Shown piece after piece: positions 1 through 9,451 of a stretch of 64,000 nucleotides of DNA. The position numbers and the translations under genes are program-made. The notes beneath the pieces are model-generated. The model had not been told where the DNA came from, searched no databases, and was given only the letters and a program-made list of their open reading frames with translations. Positions within the stretch are counted from its first letter, which is position 1; every line of letters starts with the position of its first letter. Source of the stretch: Actinomycetes bacterium (GTDB lineage Bacteria; Actinomycetota; Actinomycetes; Mycobacteriales; Mycobacteriaceae); NCBI GenBank assembly GCA_023404955.1, contig JAEXZY010000028.1, positions 1 to 64,000 on the forward strand, written 5' to 3'.

Positions 1-1
1 G

Positions 2-1555
2 TCCGACCGCGATCTGCGGAACCCGGCCGACTTCCTGGTGATCGACAAGATCGCCAAGGCCCTCAAGAACGTGCACGGCATCGCCCAGGTGCAGACCATC
101 ACCCGTCCCGACGGTGATCCGATCAAGCACTCGACGATTCCCTACACGCTGGGCCAGAGCGGCACGACCCAGCTGATGAACAACGACTACCTGCAGACCA
201 ATCTGGACAACATCCTCAAGCAGGCCAACGACCTGCAGACCAGCATCGACTCGATGACCGAGATGATGAACATCCAGACCGAACTGGCCGCGGTGTCGCA
301 GCGCATGGCGGACAAGATGAAGACCACCTCCGGCGATATGTCCGAAGTGCGCGATCACCTGGCCGATTTCGACGATTTCTTCCGGCCGATCCGCAACTAC
401 TTCTACTGGGAACCGCACTGCTACGACATCCCGGTGTGCTGGGCGATCCGCTCGGTGTTAGACACCCTCGACGGCATCAACGTGATGACCGACGACTTCA
501 AAGAGATCATCCCGGAGATGAAGCGGCTCGACACGTTGATGCCGCAGATGGTCGCGTTGATGCCCGAGATGATCTCCACGATGAAGACCATGAAGACCAT
601 GATGCTGACGATGTATCAGTCGCAGAAGGGCATGCAGGACCAGATGGCGGCGCAGCAGGAAGACGCTGACGCCATGGGTGAGGCGTTCGACAACTCGATG
701 AACGACGACTCGTTCTATCTGCCGCCGGAGATCTTCGACAACAAGGATTTCCAGCGCGGGCTCGAACAGTTCCTGTCCCCCGACGGCAAGTCGGTGCGGT
801 TCATCATCGCCCACGAGGGTGATCCGCTGACGCCCGACGGCATCGCGCGGATCGACAAGATCAAGAACGCCGCCAAGGAGGCCATCAAGGGCACTCCACT
901 GGAGGGCTCGAAGGTCTACCTCGGCGGCACCGCCGCCACTTTCAAGGACATGAAGGACGGCAACAACTACGACCTGTTGATCGCCGGGATCTCCGCACTG
1001 GGTCTGATCTTCATCATCATGCTGCTGTTGACCCGCGCCGTGGTCGCGTCGGCCGTCATCGTCGGCACGGTGGTGATCTCGCTGGGCGCCTCGTTCGGCC
1101 TGTCGGTGCTGTTCTGGCAGCACATTCTCGGGCAGCCGCTGCACTGGATGGTGCTCGCGATGGCGGTGATCATCCTGTTGGCGGTCGGTGCGGACTACAA
1201 CCTGCTGCTGGTGTCCCGGCTGAAAGAGGAGATCCACGCGGGCATCGGCACCGGCATCATCCGGGCGATGGGCGGCAGCGGTTCTGTCGTCACGGCCGCG
1301 GGATTGGTGTTCGCGCTTACGATGATGTCGATGGCGGTCAGCGAGCTGACCATCATCGGGCAGGTCGGCACGACGATCGGGTTGGGGCTGCTGTTCGACA
1401 CGTTGGTGATCCGTGCGTTCATGACGCCCGCGATCGCCGCGCTGATGGGCCCGTGGTTCTGGTGGCCGCAGCGGGTGCGGCGGCGCCCCGTTCCGGCGCC
1501 GTGGCCGAGACCCGGTGGTTTGCAGAGTGATCCGGCAGAAGGAGTGAGGGCATGA
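2..1555 (+). CDS. MmpL-family RND lipid transporter, C-terminal part (gene starts before the window)
   Basis: Inner-membrane transporter of the mycobacterial MmpL/RND family, which exports lipids or siderophores using proton motive force. About 517 residues are visible; family members run about 950-1,000, so roughly the N-terminal half is missing. The open frame continues to the window edge, with [11 protein letters not shown] before the first internal GTG at 38, so that GTG is not the start. A long helical, Met-rich periplasmic section (roughly residues 70-230) is followed by a block of hydrophobic segments (about 315-490). These carry the family motif GADYN, whose Asp/Tyr pair belongs to the proton-relay region of MmpL proteins. 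The stop overlaps the next ATG by 4 nt, so it is co-transcribed with the DUF732 gene. The substrate cannot be told from the sequence. Confidence 0.93.
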   Translation, partial: SDRDLRNPADFLVIDKIAKALKNVHGIAQVQTITRPDGDPIKHSTIPYTLGQSGTTQLMNNDYLQTNLDNILKQANDLQTSIDSMTEMMNIQTELAAVSQRMADKMKTTSGDMSEVRDHLADFDDFFRPIRNYFYWEPHCYDIPVCWAIRSVLDTLDGINVMTDDFKEIIPEMKRLDTLMPQMVALMPEMISTMKTMKTMMLTMYQSQKGMQDQMAAQQEDADAMGEAFDNSMNDDSFYLPPEIFDNKDFQRGLEQFLSPDGKSVRFIIAHEGDPLTPDGIARIDKIKNAAKEAIKGTPLEGSKVYLGGTAATFKDMKDGNNYDLLIAGISALGLIFIIMLLLTRAVVASAVIVGTVVISLGASFGLSVLFWQHILGQPLHWMVLAMAVIILLAVGADYNLLLVSRLKEEIHAGIGTGIIRAMGGSGSVVTAAGLVFALTMMSMAVSELTIIGQVGTTIGLGLLFDTLVIRAFMTPAIAALMGPWFWWPQRVRRRPVPAPWPRPGGLQSDPAEGVRA

Positions 1556-1884
1556 AGCGGATTCTGATGGGGATCGCTGCGGCGGCGTTGACGGTGGGAG
1601 CGGTGGGCACCGCGGCGCCGGCGATGGCCGACCCGGACACCGACTTCGCCAATGAGCTGCATGTGTACGGGATCTACGGGCAGAAGGATTACAACGCCTG
1701 GATCGGCAAGATCATGTGCAAGCGGATCTACACCGGTGTGGACAAGGATGTGTTCGCCACGGCGCGCTTCATCCAGATGAACATGGAGAAGGACACCACC
1801 ACCGAGCAGACCTACCAGTTCATCGGTGCCGGTCTGCGCACGTACTGCCCGGAGAAGCTGTCCATCCTCGACGCCGCTCGGTGA
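1552..1884 (+). CDS. Secreted DUF732-domain protein
   Basis: Small exported protein of 110 residues. A Sec signal peptide (KR, hydrophobic core, cleavage after APAMA) precedes a DUF732 domain of about 80 residues with two cysteines (in IMCKRI and RTYCPE) that could form a disulphide. DUF732 proteins are common in mycobacteria, often near membrane transporters; their biochemical role is unknown. The ATG overlaps the mmpL stop (ATGA) and an AAGGAG ribosome site lies about 9 nt upstream inside mmpL, so start and operon are well supported. Its position directly after MmpL suggests a periplasmic accessory role; this is inference from neighbourhood only. Confidence 0.85.
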   Translation: MKRILMGIAAAALTVGAVGTAAPAMADPDTDFANELHVYGIYGQKDYNAWIGKIMCKRIYTGVDKDVFATARFIQMNMEKDTTTEQTYQFIGAGLRTYCPEKLSILDAAR

Positions 1885-2537
1885 GCATGGCGTCCGCCCC
1901 GCGAAGACGATTCAACGAGGCGGTCACCGGCTTCTGGGGCTTCGCGGCACCGGTGTACGACACCGCTGTGGTGCAGCGGTGGGTCTATCGGCCCGCCCAG
2001 GACGAGATGATCGCTCTGCTGCAGGCCCGCGGGTCCCGGCGGATCGCCGACGTCGGCTGCGGCACAGGCATTCTCGCTGATCGAATCGCCCGCGAGGTGC
2101 CAGGCGCCGAGGTGAGCGGGGTGGATTTGTCCGAAGGCATGTTGGCCGAGGCGGGGCGCCGCTCGACGTCTGTGGATTGGGTGCGGGCGCCTGCCGAGCA
2201 GTTGCCGTTCGCCGACAGCAGTCTCGACGCGGTGGTGAGCACGTCGGCGTTCCACTGGTTCAATCAGCCTGCGGCACTGCGGGAGTTCCGGCGGGTGCTG
2301 TCCCCCGGTGGCGTCGCGGCGGTGGCGACGCTGAGTCCGCGCCGACTGGTGCCGGTCGAGCTACTGGCCGCGGTCCGGCTGCCCGCGTATGACGCGCCGG
2401 ACCCGGTGGCGATGCGTCGGCTGTTCACCGACGCCGGCTTCACCGTCGCCGATCAGCACCGTGTGCGCCGCCCGCTGTGGACGCAGGTGCTCAGCGACCT
2501 CATCACCGTGGGTGAGTTGTCCCCAGAGCGGAATTGA
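1881..2537 (+). CDS. Class I SAM-dependent methyltransferase
   Basis: About 218 residues, UbiE/COQ5-like methyltransferase fold. SAM-binding motif I reads VGCGTG (about residue 50); the acidic residue after beta-2 is in VSGVDLSE; the post-motif region FRRVLSPGG is typical of this superfamily. The substrate is unknown; in the context of mmpL a lipid or polyketide-like substrate is possible but unproven. The start is taken at the GTG that overlaps the DUF732 stop (GTGA); an in-frame ATG two codons later (1887) is equally possible. The C-terminus is short, ending soon after the Rossmann core, so the substrate cap is minimal. Confidence 0.8.
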   Translation: MSMASAPRRRFNEAVTGFWGFAAPVYDTAVVQRWVYRPAQDEMIALLQARGSRRIADVGCGTGILADRIAREVPGAEVSGVDLSEGMLAEAGRRSTSVDWVRAPAEQLPFADSSLDAVVSTSAFHWFNQPAALREFRRVLSPGGVAAVATLSPRRLVPVELLAAVRLPAYDAPDPVAMRRLFTDAGFTVADQHRVRRPLWTQVLSDLITVGELSPERN

Positions 2538-2595
2538 TCCACAGCTAGCTCGCCGCTCCGGCTGAATTGTCGGCGTGCGCTGGGAGATTAGGGGC

Positions 2596-3873
2596 ATGCC
2601 CCCGATCAGTTCCCTGGCCATCGATGAGCGGTTGTCGGTGTTGCATGAGGAGTTGGCGGAGCTGACGGGTCAGCGCAATGCGATCGATGCGCGGATCGTG
2701 GAGATCGCTGCCGAAATCGACCGGGACGAGTTGTGGGCGGCTGCGGGCGCGCGCTCGACCGCACATTGGGTGGCGTGGAAGGCCGGGGTGTCGCCGTCGC
2801 GGGCGCAGACGATCGCGGCGATCGCGCACCGCTACGACGAATTCCCTTCGTGCATCCAGGGATTGGCGCAGGGCCGGTTCTCCGTGGATCAGGTCGGGGT
2901 GATCGCTGAACGCGGCCTACCCGGCTCCGACGAGCACTTCGCCACGATGGCTCAGTGCGCGACGGTCACCCAGCTACGCACGGCGCTGAAGCTGCAGCCC
3001 AAACCGACCCCCGAACCGCAGCCCGAACCCGACGAGCCTGACGAGGACGGCGAGCCCGAGGACGACGAGCCGGCCACCACCGCAGATCCGGGGCCGCAGG
3101 TGTCGATCACCTCGCGCAGCGATGAGCAGTACACCTACTGGCACATCGCGCTCCCCCACGTCGAGAACGCGGCATTCGAAGCCGCCCTCGGGTCGCATCG
3201 TGACGCGCTGATCACCGAGTACAAAGCCGCCGACCCCGAGGGGCGGGGGTCAATGCCCGGGACCGCGGCGGCGTTCCTGCAGTTGGTCGACGCGAGCTGG
3301 GACGCCGAGGCCGCCGCGCGCCCGCACGGGCAACGCACCACCGTCGTCGTCCACGTCGACGTGGGTAGCCGCGTGGCCGCGCTGCACTTGGGACCTGTCC
3401 TGCCCGACAGCGACCGCCGATATCTGACCTGCGACGCGACCTGCGAGGCGTGGTTTCACCGCGACGGGCAGGTGATCGGCGCCAGCCGCTCGACCCGCAC
3501 GGTGAACCGGCGCCTACGCCGCGCACTGGAGCATCGGGACCGCTGCTGCGTAGTGCCCGGCTGTGGAGCCACCCGCGCTCTGCACGCCCACCACCTGGTG
3601 CACTGGGAAGACGGCGGACCCACCGAACTGTGGAACCTCGCCCTGGTCTGCCCGTACCACCACCGCGCCCACCACCGCGGCCTGATCACGATCACCGGAC
3701 CCGCCGACCACCTCGTGGTCACCGACGCCGCCGGCCGCGCCCTCACCTCAGCCTCGGTGGCACGCACACCAACTCAGCCACCACCGGACGTCGCCCCGTG
3801 TCCCGGCCCGACCGGCGAACGCGCGCAATGGTGGTGGTACCAACCCTACGAACCCCGCCCACCCACCGACTGA
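2596..3873 (+). CDS. DUF222 / HNH endonuclease (13E12-repeat family)
   Basis: 425 residues. The N-terminal about 150 residues form the helical DUF222 domain; a Pro/Glu/Asp-rich linker follows at about residues 135-165; the C-terminal HNH nuclease carries CVVPGCGATRALHAHHLVHW and ends with CPYHHRAHH, supplying the Cys4 zinc site and catalytic His residues. Mycobacteria carry several of these REP13E12-like proteins; many are considered mobile-element-derived, and the physiological role is unresolved. The start is the ATG at 2596 because GGGAG lies about 10 nt upstream; an in-frame GTG at 2575 is less likely. No inverted repeats or att-like sequences were seen around it, so I do not call an element. 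Confidence 0.85.
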   Translation: MPPISSLAIDERLSVLHEELAELTGQRNAIDARIVEIAAEIDRDELWAAAGARSTAHWVAWKAGVSPSRAQTIAAIAHRYDEFPSCIQGLAQGRFSVDQVGVIAERGLPGSDEHFATMAQCATVTQLRTALKLQPKPTPEPQPEPDEPDEDGEPEDDEPATTADPGPQVSITSRSDEQYTYWHIALPHVENAAFEAALGSHRDALITEYKAADPEGRGSMPGTAAAFLQLVDASWDAEAAARPHGQRTTVVVHVDVGSRVAALHLGPVLPDSDRRYLTCDATCEAWFHRDGQVIGASRSTRTVNRRLRRALEHRDRCCVVPGCGATRALHAHHLVHWEDGGPTELWNLALVCPYHHRAHHRGLITITGPADHLVVTDAAGRALTSASVARTPTQPPPDVAPCPGPTGERAQWWWYQPYEPRPPTD

Positions 3874-3884
3874 AGCGGACTGAG

Positions 3885-5072
3885 TCAGAGTCCGAACTGA
3901 TCTTCGACGATGCCCAGCCATACCTGGGCGGCGTCGATGGCGACCTTTTCGCTGATGAACGCGTGCTGGGTGCCGGTGTAGATGTCGCGGAAGGCGCGTT
4001 CGAGGCGGCTGCCCTCGCGGATCGCCGTGGTCCCGGCGGCCAGGTGCGCCCACTCGGCACACTCGCGGGCGGTGTCGGTGGCGTGCACCGCAGCCACGCG
4101 CATGTCGGCCCGCATCGTCGGGGTCAGCTCGCCGCCGGCCGCGACGGCGCCCTCGGCCGTGCCGAACGCATCCAGGACCAGCAGTCGCGCCGCCCGCCAC
4201 GCGGCGACGTGCCGAGCGAGGCCCTTCTGGAACGTCGGGCGGGTGGCCAGCGCAGCCATGTCGCTCATCCGGAACTTGGTCGCAGCCAGGTCGGCGACGT
4301 CGTCGAGCATGCTCTTGGCCACCCCCAGCGCCCATGCGGCGTGCCCGGCGGCGGTCACGGGCATCATGCCCATCCGCATCGCAGGTGATGCGCCGCGACG
4401 CGGTTCGCGCGTGAACAACGCGAACGTCCGGCTGCGCGGCACGAACACGTCGGTGATGGCGTAGTCGTAGGAGCCGGTGGCCTTGAGCCCCTGCACGTGC
4501 CACCCGTCGTTGAACTCGACGTCGGCGCGGGGCACAATCGCCACCTGCATGTCGGGCACGCCCTCGCTGATCCACCGCATCTCGCCGTCGACCATCGGCA
4601 GGAAGCCCGCCGCGACGTATTCGGCGTGGCCAGTACCCGAACCAAAACTCCAGGATCCGGTGAGGCGGTATCCCCCGTCGACGGCGACGCCCTGGCCGTT
4701 GGGGAAGAACTGTCCGCCCATCGTGACGTGGTTGTCGTGCGCCGTGAACACCTCGGCGAAGCCGTCGTCGGGCAGGTACGTCGCGGCGGCGAACGACGAC
4801 GGCAGATTAGCGATCCCGACCCACCCGAAAGAGCCGTCCTGCCAAGCCATTTCGATCCACGTATCGATCATCTGGGCGAAGGACGGTTCCACCCCACCCG
4901 CGGCTGCCGGGTTGAACGCCGACATCAGGCCCGTCGACCACATCGCGTCCACCACGGTGGGACTGAGGGTGCGCTGACGCTCCGATTCGGCGGCCTGCCC
5001 GCGCACCAACTCCCTCATGCCGCGAGCCAACCCGACCACGTCTTCACACGTCGATTGCGAGACCGCTGTCAC
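3885..5072 (-). CDS. Acyl-CoA dehydrogenase-like flavoprotein (HsaA/monooxygenase type)
   Basis: 395 residues, acyl-CoA dehydrogenase fold with N-terminal helical, middle beta (GSWSFGSGTGHAEYV; LKATGSYDYAITDVFVP) and C-terminal helical domains. The middle-domain motifs and the C-terminal type-2 domain resemble flavin-dependent group D monooxygenases such as HsaA, or DszC-like enzymes, rather than classical beta-oxidation dehydrogenases. No obvious catalytic Glu of ACADs was identified. It likely uses reduced flavin from a partner reductase, which is not encoded nearby. The GTG start has no competing upstream ATG. It lies 18 nt downstream of the DUF7159 gene on the same strand, so the two may share a transcript. 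Confidence 0.78.
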   Translation of the reverse strand: MTAVSQSTCEDVVGLARGMRELVRGQAAESERQRTLSPTVVDAMWSTGLMSAFNPAAAGGVEPSFAQMIDTWIEMAWQDGSFGWVGIANLPSSFAAATYLPDDGFAEVFTAHDNHVTMGGQFFPNGQGVAVDGGYRLTGSWSFGSGTGHAEYVAAGFLPMVDGEMRWISEGVPDMQVAIVPRADVEFNDGWHVQGLKATGSYDYAITDVFVPRSRTFALFTREPRRGASPAMRMGMMPVTAAGHAAWALGVAKSMLDDVADLAATKFRMSDMAALATRPTFQKGLARHVAAWRAARLLVLDAFGTAEGAVAAGGELTPTMRADMRVAAVHATDTARECAEWAHLAAGTTAIREGSRLERAFRDIYTGTQHAFISEKVAIDAAQVWLGIVEDQFGL

Positions 5073-5090
5073 GGGCTCGACGGTAACCCG

Positions 5091-6107
5091 TCAGGGCAAT
5101 GCAGTGAACACATTCACCGGAACTGTCATCTCCGTGTCGGGCAGCGCGGGCGCCTGGGCCTCTGCCTCGGGACCGGGCAACGGGGCGACCAGCGGCTCTG
5201 AACCGGGCAGATGCTGCTGCGCGGCGACGGGGAGGTGGGGTTCGGTTGTCGGGGCCGCCTCGGCGACGCCGGTCTGCGGGAGCGCTTCGGCCGCCAGCGC
5301 TTCGGGGGCTGGGCCGGGAAGCGCGTTGGGCGCCGGAAGGTCCGCCGGTACCGGAACAGCCGGCGCAGAAACCGCCGCGGGCGCGGGAACCGCCGCGGGT
5401 GCGGGAACCGCCGCGGGCGCGGGAACCTTCGCGGGCGCGGCGGCGTAGACCGGGGCGGTGACACTGTGGGCGGGCGACGGTGCGGTCACGACCTTGCGCA
5501 GCGGCTCGGCCGCAGTGTCGACCGGCGCGGTGACGCTGACCCAGCCCGGATCGGCGCCGGACGGCACGGCGGCCGCGTTCGCCGCCGGTTCGACCTGCGG
5601 TACCGATCCCGCGGTCAGGAAGACAGCGCCGACGGCAGCCGCGGCGGCCACCCCCAGCGCCGCGGCGAGCACCCGCACCGGGCGCCTCTGACGCCGCACT
5701 ACTCGGGGCAGCGACACCGTGATCGCCTCGGCAGGGTCGACGTCGGCCAGCGCCGCGCCGTACGCCAGCGCCACCAGAGGCGGCATGTCGCAATCCTGCG
5801 GATCGATGAGCACCCGGGTCGCACATGCCAGTGGCACGGCATCGACCGTCACGCCCAGTGAACGCAGGTCGTCCTGCAGGCGCCGGCCACACGTCTCGGC
5901 ATCGGGGGTCCACACCAGCCGCAACCGGTCCACGTCGAGCCCGCACGCCCGGGCCAGGCCCTGGCCGCCTCGGGCGGCGAGGCGAGCCATGTCCGTCCCG
6001 GCCTCGAGCTCCAACGAGTCGTGGTCGACGACGGTACGGTCGGCTTCGTCCACCAGCGCCCAGGTCACTTCGGTGCTGGTCAACGACAACCCCAGAACTG
6101 CGCCCAC
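5091..6107 (-). CDS. DUF7159-family membrane-anchored protein, paralogue 1
   Basis: 338 residues. A cytoplasmic N-terminal domain of about 140 residues begins MGAVLGLSLTSTEVTW; one membrane segment lies at about residues 150-172 after the basic stretch RRQRRPVR; the remaining about 165 residues are Ala/Pro-rich and presumably outside the membrane. The N-terminus (glycine-rich strand-turn-strand, then ALVDEADRTVV) resembles the first phosphate loop of the ASKHA (actin/hexokinase) fold, but the usual Asp and Gly-Thr residues are replaced; that similarity is my inference. A homologue with the same layout lies at 35461-36537. GTG start with GGAG about 6 nt upstream. Function unknown. Confidence 0.72.
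   Translation of the reverse strand: MGAVLGLSLTSTEVTWALVDEADRTVVDHDSLELEAGTDMARLAARGGQGLARACGLDVDRLRLVWTPDAETCGRRLQDDLRSLGVTVDAVPLACATRVLIDPQDCDMPPLVALAYGAALADVDPAEAITVSLPRVVRRQRRPVRVLAAALGVAAAAAVGAVFLTAGSVPQVEPAANAAAVPSGADPGWVSVTAPVDTAAEPLRKVVTAPSPAHSVTAPVYAAAPAKVPAPAAVPAPAAVPAPAAVSAPAVPVPADLPAPNALPGPAPEALAAEALPQTGVAEAAPTTEPHLPVAAQQHLPGSEPLVAPLPGPEAEAQAPALPDTEMTVPVNVFTALP
5371..5440. repeat. 18-bp tandem repeat inside DUF7159 gene 1
   Basis: Three near-perfect copies (one base differs) and a partial fourth copy of an 18-bp unit encode the six-residue repeat PAPAAV in the extracellular tail. It is a coding repeat and a likely spot for length variation between strains. Confidence 0.85.
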
Positions 6108-6309
6108 GGCATCTCCTTCGGGTGTCGAAGCCGGTGTCTGTGGTTCATCGGGCGACCTGGAACCGGTGTTACACCGACCACACGATGCCGCCGTCGGGCA
6201 GCCTAATGCCGGCGGCGCGATCTCGCGCGCCGTGCGGGTGACCAGGGCTTTCGACCGGGGTGGCGTGCCGGCGGGTCACTACCCCACCCCACCGGACCGA
6301 GCTTCAGGA

Positions 6310-6340
6310 TTGCTGGAGACAGGTTTTGGCGCGGTAAGGT
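6310..6340 (+). promoter_or_regulatory. Putative SigA-type promoter for the M15-like gene
   Basis: TTGCTG (6310-6315), a 19-bp spacer and TAAGGT (6335-6340) lie 8 nt before the GTG start at 6349. The spacing would place transcription initiation at the start codon, giving a leaderless mRNA. The long spacer makes the -35 uncertain; the -10 is the stronger evidence. The rest of the 241-base divergent region shows no other clear site. Confidence 0.4.
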
Positions 6341-6348
6341 GCAGGCCC

Positions 6349-7014
6349 GTGGGCAGACACCGCTTAGCTACTAAGCGCCGGCCTCGGTGGGCGGCGCCTG
6401 CGGCCGCCGTCGCCATACCCGCTGTGGCTTTCCTGTGCTCCGGTGCCGACTCGATCCACACCCGGGGTTCGGCACCCGCCGAGCCGCCGACGGGCACCTT
6501 GTGTTGCGCCTCGGTGGTCGCACTCGGTTCGCCGATCGCCGACTACCGCAGCACCCCCGCCGACGACGGTCTGCGGCTCGCCGCCTCGCGATCGATGCAC
6601 CGCACGCTCGACGCCGCACTGCCGAGCACCGTGGGCTCCGAGACCGGCATGCAGGTCAAGACCATCCTGGTGGCCCGCGCGGTCAGCGCGATCTTCCCGG
6701 AGATCCAACGCATCGGAGGGGTCCGCCCCGATTCGCTGAGGTGGCATCCCGATGGCCTGGCCGTCGACGTCATGATCCCCGACTACAACTCCCCCGAGGG
6801 CATTGCTCTCGGGGACTCGATCGTGGCGTTCGCGTTGAGCAACGCCGAGCGGCTGGGCGTGGCGCACGTGATCTGGCGCCAGACCATGTACCCGACCCAC
6901 GGCGCCCCGCACGGCATGACCGATCTCGGGTCCGACAACGCCAACCACTACAACCACGTGCACATCGCCACGCTGGGCGGCGGCTACCCCGCCGGTCCCG
7001 TCTACCTCGGCTGA
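6349..7014 (+). CDS. Exported M15-peptidase-like protein (ARB_07466-type C-terminal domain), paralogue 1
   Basis: 221 residues. An N-terminal basic stretch and hydrophobic segment (about residues 12-30) act as export signal or anchor; a linker follows; the C-terminal about 130-residue domain carries RWHPDGLAVDVMIP and NHYNHVHIAT. The H-x(6)-D and H-x-H arrangement matches the zinc ligands of M15/LAS-type peptidoglycan peptidases, so a cell-wall or zinc-binding role is plausible; activity is not shown. A close paralogue lies at 40938-41588. The GTG was chosen because the upstream frame is low-quality and the signal sequence begins here; a TANNNT -10 box sits 8 nt before it, suggesting a leaderless transcript. 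Confidence 0.72.
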   Translation: MGRHRLATKRRPRWAAPAAAVAIPAVAFLCSGADSIHTRGSAPAEPPTGTLCCASVVALGSPIADYRSTPADDGLRLAASRSMHRTLDAALPSTVGSETGMQVKTILVARAVSAIFPEIQRIGGVRPDSLRWHPDGLAVDVMIPDYNSPEGIALGDSIVAFALSNAERLGVAHVIWRQTMYPTHGAPHGMTDLGSDNANHYNHVHIATLGGGYPAGPVYLG

Positions 7015-7027
7015 TCGCGCGCCGGGG

Positions 7028-9388
7028 TCACCGCCCGAAACCGGCCGCGCGCAAAGCGTCCGCCATCGACCCTCCCGCGCTGCCGCTCCCCCGCCGGTCG
7101 GCGCCGCCGTCTCGGCGCGGCCGCTGGTCCGTCCCGCGCCGCGGCACGGGACGCTGCCCGGATTCCTTGCGCGGGGCGCGGGTCTTCTCGTCGAGTCGAA
7201 GGCTGAGTCCGATCCGCTGCCGCTCCACGTCGACCGACACCACTTTCACCCGCACCACCTGGCCGGAGCGCACGACCTCGTGCGGGTCGGAGACGTATCG
7301 GTCGGACATCGCGGACACGTGGACCAGACCGTCCTGGTACACGCCGACGTCGACGAAGGCGCCGAACGCGGCGACGTTGGTCACCACGCCCTCGAGGACC
7401 ATGCCCTCCTTCAGGTCGGCCACCTTCTCCACGCCGGCGGCAAAGCTCGCCGTGGTGAAACCGGGCCGCGGATCACGGCCGGGCTTCTCGAGTTCGGCCA
7501 GGATGTCGGTCACGGTGGGCACGCCGAACCGCTCATCGGCGATCTCGGCGGGCCGGACCGAACGCAGTGCGCGCTGGTTTCCGATGACCTCGGCCAGACT
7601 CACCCCCGCCCGATCGAGGATGCGGTGCACCACGGGATACGACTCCGGGTGCACGCCGGAGCTGTCCAGCGGATCCTCACCGTCGCGGATCCGCAGGAAG
7701 CCGGCGCACTGCTCGAACGCCTTGGGCCCGAGCCGCGGCACCTCCAGCAGCGCGCGACGGCTGCGGAACGGACCCGTGCGGTCCCGGTGCGCGACGATCG
7801 ACTCGGCGAGTGTCTCGGTGATGCCCGATACCCGGGCCAGCAGCGGCACCGACGCCGTGTTGACGTCGACGCCGACCGCGTTCACCGCGTCCTCGACCAC
7901 CGCGCCGAGGCTGCGGGCCAGGATGCCGGGCGTGACGTCGTGCTGGTATTGCCCGACCCCGATGGACTTCGGTTCGATCTTGACCAGCTCGGCCAGCGGA
8001 TCCTGCAGGCGGCGCGCGATGGACACGGCGCCGCGCAGCGTGACGTCGAGGCCGGGCAGTTCGTGCGCGGCGTAGGCCGACGCCGAGTACACCGAGGCGC
8101 CGGCTTCGCTGACGACCGCTTTCGTCGGTGCCGCGGCGCCGGCCGCCCGGATCTCGGAGATCAACTCGATAGCCAGCGCATCGGTTTCGCGGGAGGCGGT
8201 GCCGTTGCCGATGGCGATCAGCTCGACGCCGTGACGCGCGACCAGAGCGGCCAACGTGGCCTTGGCCGTCTCCCACTGCTTCTGCGGCTGGTGCGGATAG
8301 ACCGCGCAGGTGTCGAGCACCTTGCCGGTGCCGTCGACGACGGCCACTTTGACCCCGGTACGGAAGCCGGGGTCCAGACCGAGCGTGGTGCGGTTGCCGG
8401 CGGGCGCGGCCAGCAGCAGGTCCTTGAGGTTGCGGGCGAACACCGTCACCGCGTCGGACTCGGCGCGCAGCCGCAACCGGACCCGCGCATCCACCGATGC
8501 CGACACCGACAGCCGGGTGCGCCAGGCGAATCCGACGACGCCCGCCAGCCACGGGGTGGCGGCACCACCGGCCGTCAGATCGATGTCGAGCGCGCGGGCG
8601 ATCATGGCCTGGTACTCCGCCTCGTCAGAGTCCGCGCCCCCGTCGACGGTGAGTGCGAGGACCTCTTCCTTCTCTCCGCGCAGCACGGCGAGCACCCGGT
8701 GGGAGGGCATCTGGGTGAGGGGCTCGCTGAAGTCGAAATAGTCGGAGAACTTCTGGGCCTTCGGGGTCGCGGCGACGGCGTCGGAGGCTGCGCGTGAACG
8801 CACCGTCCCGCGCTGCCAGAAATGCTCACGCACCTGGCCCACCAACTCGGCGTTCTCGGCGGCCCGCTCGACGAGGATGTGCCGAGCGCCGTCGAGTGCT
8901 GCGGCCGCGTCGAGCACGTCGGGCCCGACGAACTCGGCGGCGGTCTGCTCGGGGACCAGAGTGGGATCAGCGAGCAAGCGGTCTGCCAGTGGTTCGAGCC
9001 CGGCTTCGCGCGCGATCTGCGCTTTGGTCCGGCGCTTGGGTTTGTAGGGCAGATAGATGTCCTCGACGCGCGCCTTGGTGTCGGCGGTCGTCAGCGCGGC
9101 CACGAGGTCGTCGGTCAGTTTGCCCTGCTCGCGGATCGAGGCGAGCACCGCGTCGCGGCGCTCGTCGAGCTCGCGCAGGTACGTCAGCCGGTCAGCGAGC
9201 GTGCGCAGTTGCCCGTCGTCCAGGCTGCCGGTCATCTCCTTGCGGTAGCGGGCGATGAACGGGACGGTCGCGCCCTCGTCGAGCAACCGCACGGCTGCGC
9301 TGACCTGGCCCTCCGCGACGGCCAGTTCCTCAGCGAGACGGGCGGTTACGGGTTTCGGGCGGCGAAGCGGCGCGGAGCTCGTTGTCAC
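7028..9388 (-). CDS. tex: Tex-family RNA-binding protein
   Basis: 786 residues, the usual length of Tex (toxin-expression regulator homologue). Domains in order: N-terminal helical region with VPFIARYRKE, the YqgF/RNase H-like domain around TTLGLDPGFRTGVKVAVVDG, helix-hairpin-helix motifs (LARVSGITETLAESIV; FRSRRALLEVPRLGPKAF), and a C-terminal S1 RNA-binding domain (GMVLEGVVTNVAAFGAFVDV), then a basic Arg/Gly-rich tail. Tex binds nucleic acid and is linked to transcription and stress in other bacteria. The start is taken at the GTG giving VTTSSAPL; a GTG ten codons upstream (9418) is also in frame. Its 3' end is 13 nt from the convergent M15-like gene. Confidence 0.93.
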   Translation of the reverse strand: MTTSSAPLRRPKPVTARLAEELAVAEGQVSAAVRLLDEGATVPFIARYRKEMTGSLDDGQLRTLADRLTYLRELDERRDAVLASIREQGKLTDDLVAALTTADTKARVEDIYLPYKPKRRTKAQIAREAGLEPLADRLLADPTLVPEQTAAEFVGPDVLDAAAALDGARHILVERAAENAELVGQVREHFWQRGTVRSRAASDAVAATPKAQKFSDYFDFSEPLTQMPSHRVLAVLRGEKEEVLALTVDGGADSDEAEYQAMIARALDIDLTAGGAATPWLAGVVGFAWRTRLSVSASVDARVRLRLRAESDAVTVFARNLKDLLLAAPAGNRTTLGLDPGFRTGVKVAVVDGTGKVLDTCAVYPHQPQKQWETAKATLAALVARHGVELIAIGNGTASRETDALAIELISEIRAAGAAAPTKAVVSEAGASVYSASAYAAHELPGLDVTLRGAVSIARRLQDPLAELVKIEPKSIGVGQYQHDVTPGILARSLGAVVEDAVNAVGVDVNTASVPLLARVSGITETLAESIVAHRDRTGPFRSRRALLEVPRLGPKAFEQCAGFLRIRDGEDPLDSSGVHPESYPVVHRILDRAGVSLAEVIGNQRALRSVRPAEIADERFGVPTVTDILAELEKPGRDPRPGFTTASFAAGVEKVADLKEGMVLEGVVTNVAAFGAFVDVGVYQDGLVHVSAMSDRYVSDPHEVVRSGQVVRVKVVSVDVERQRIGLSLRLDEKTRAPRKESGQRPVPRRGTDQRPRRDGGADRRGSGSAGGSMADALRAAGFGR

Positions 9389-9451
9389 GGCGCAGACCCT
9401 ACCGAATCCGACCGACACCGCCGCCCCGGACGCCGGGGGCGTGTCGGGGGG

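Noticed and set aside
458..1237. Long reverse-strand frame inside mmpL
   Set aside because: His/Arg/Asp-rich shadow translation of a high-GC gene, with no domain.
2596..3873. DUF222-HNH gene as part of a mobile element or intron
   Set aside because: No inverted repeats, target duplication or transposase around it.
5371..5440. Short tandem repeats as a CRISPR-like array
   Set aside because: 18-bp units without spacers, in frame and coding for PAPAAV.
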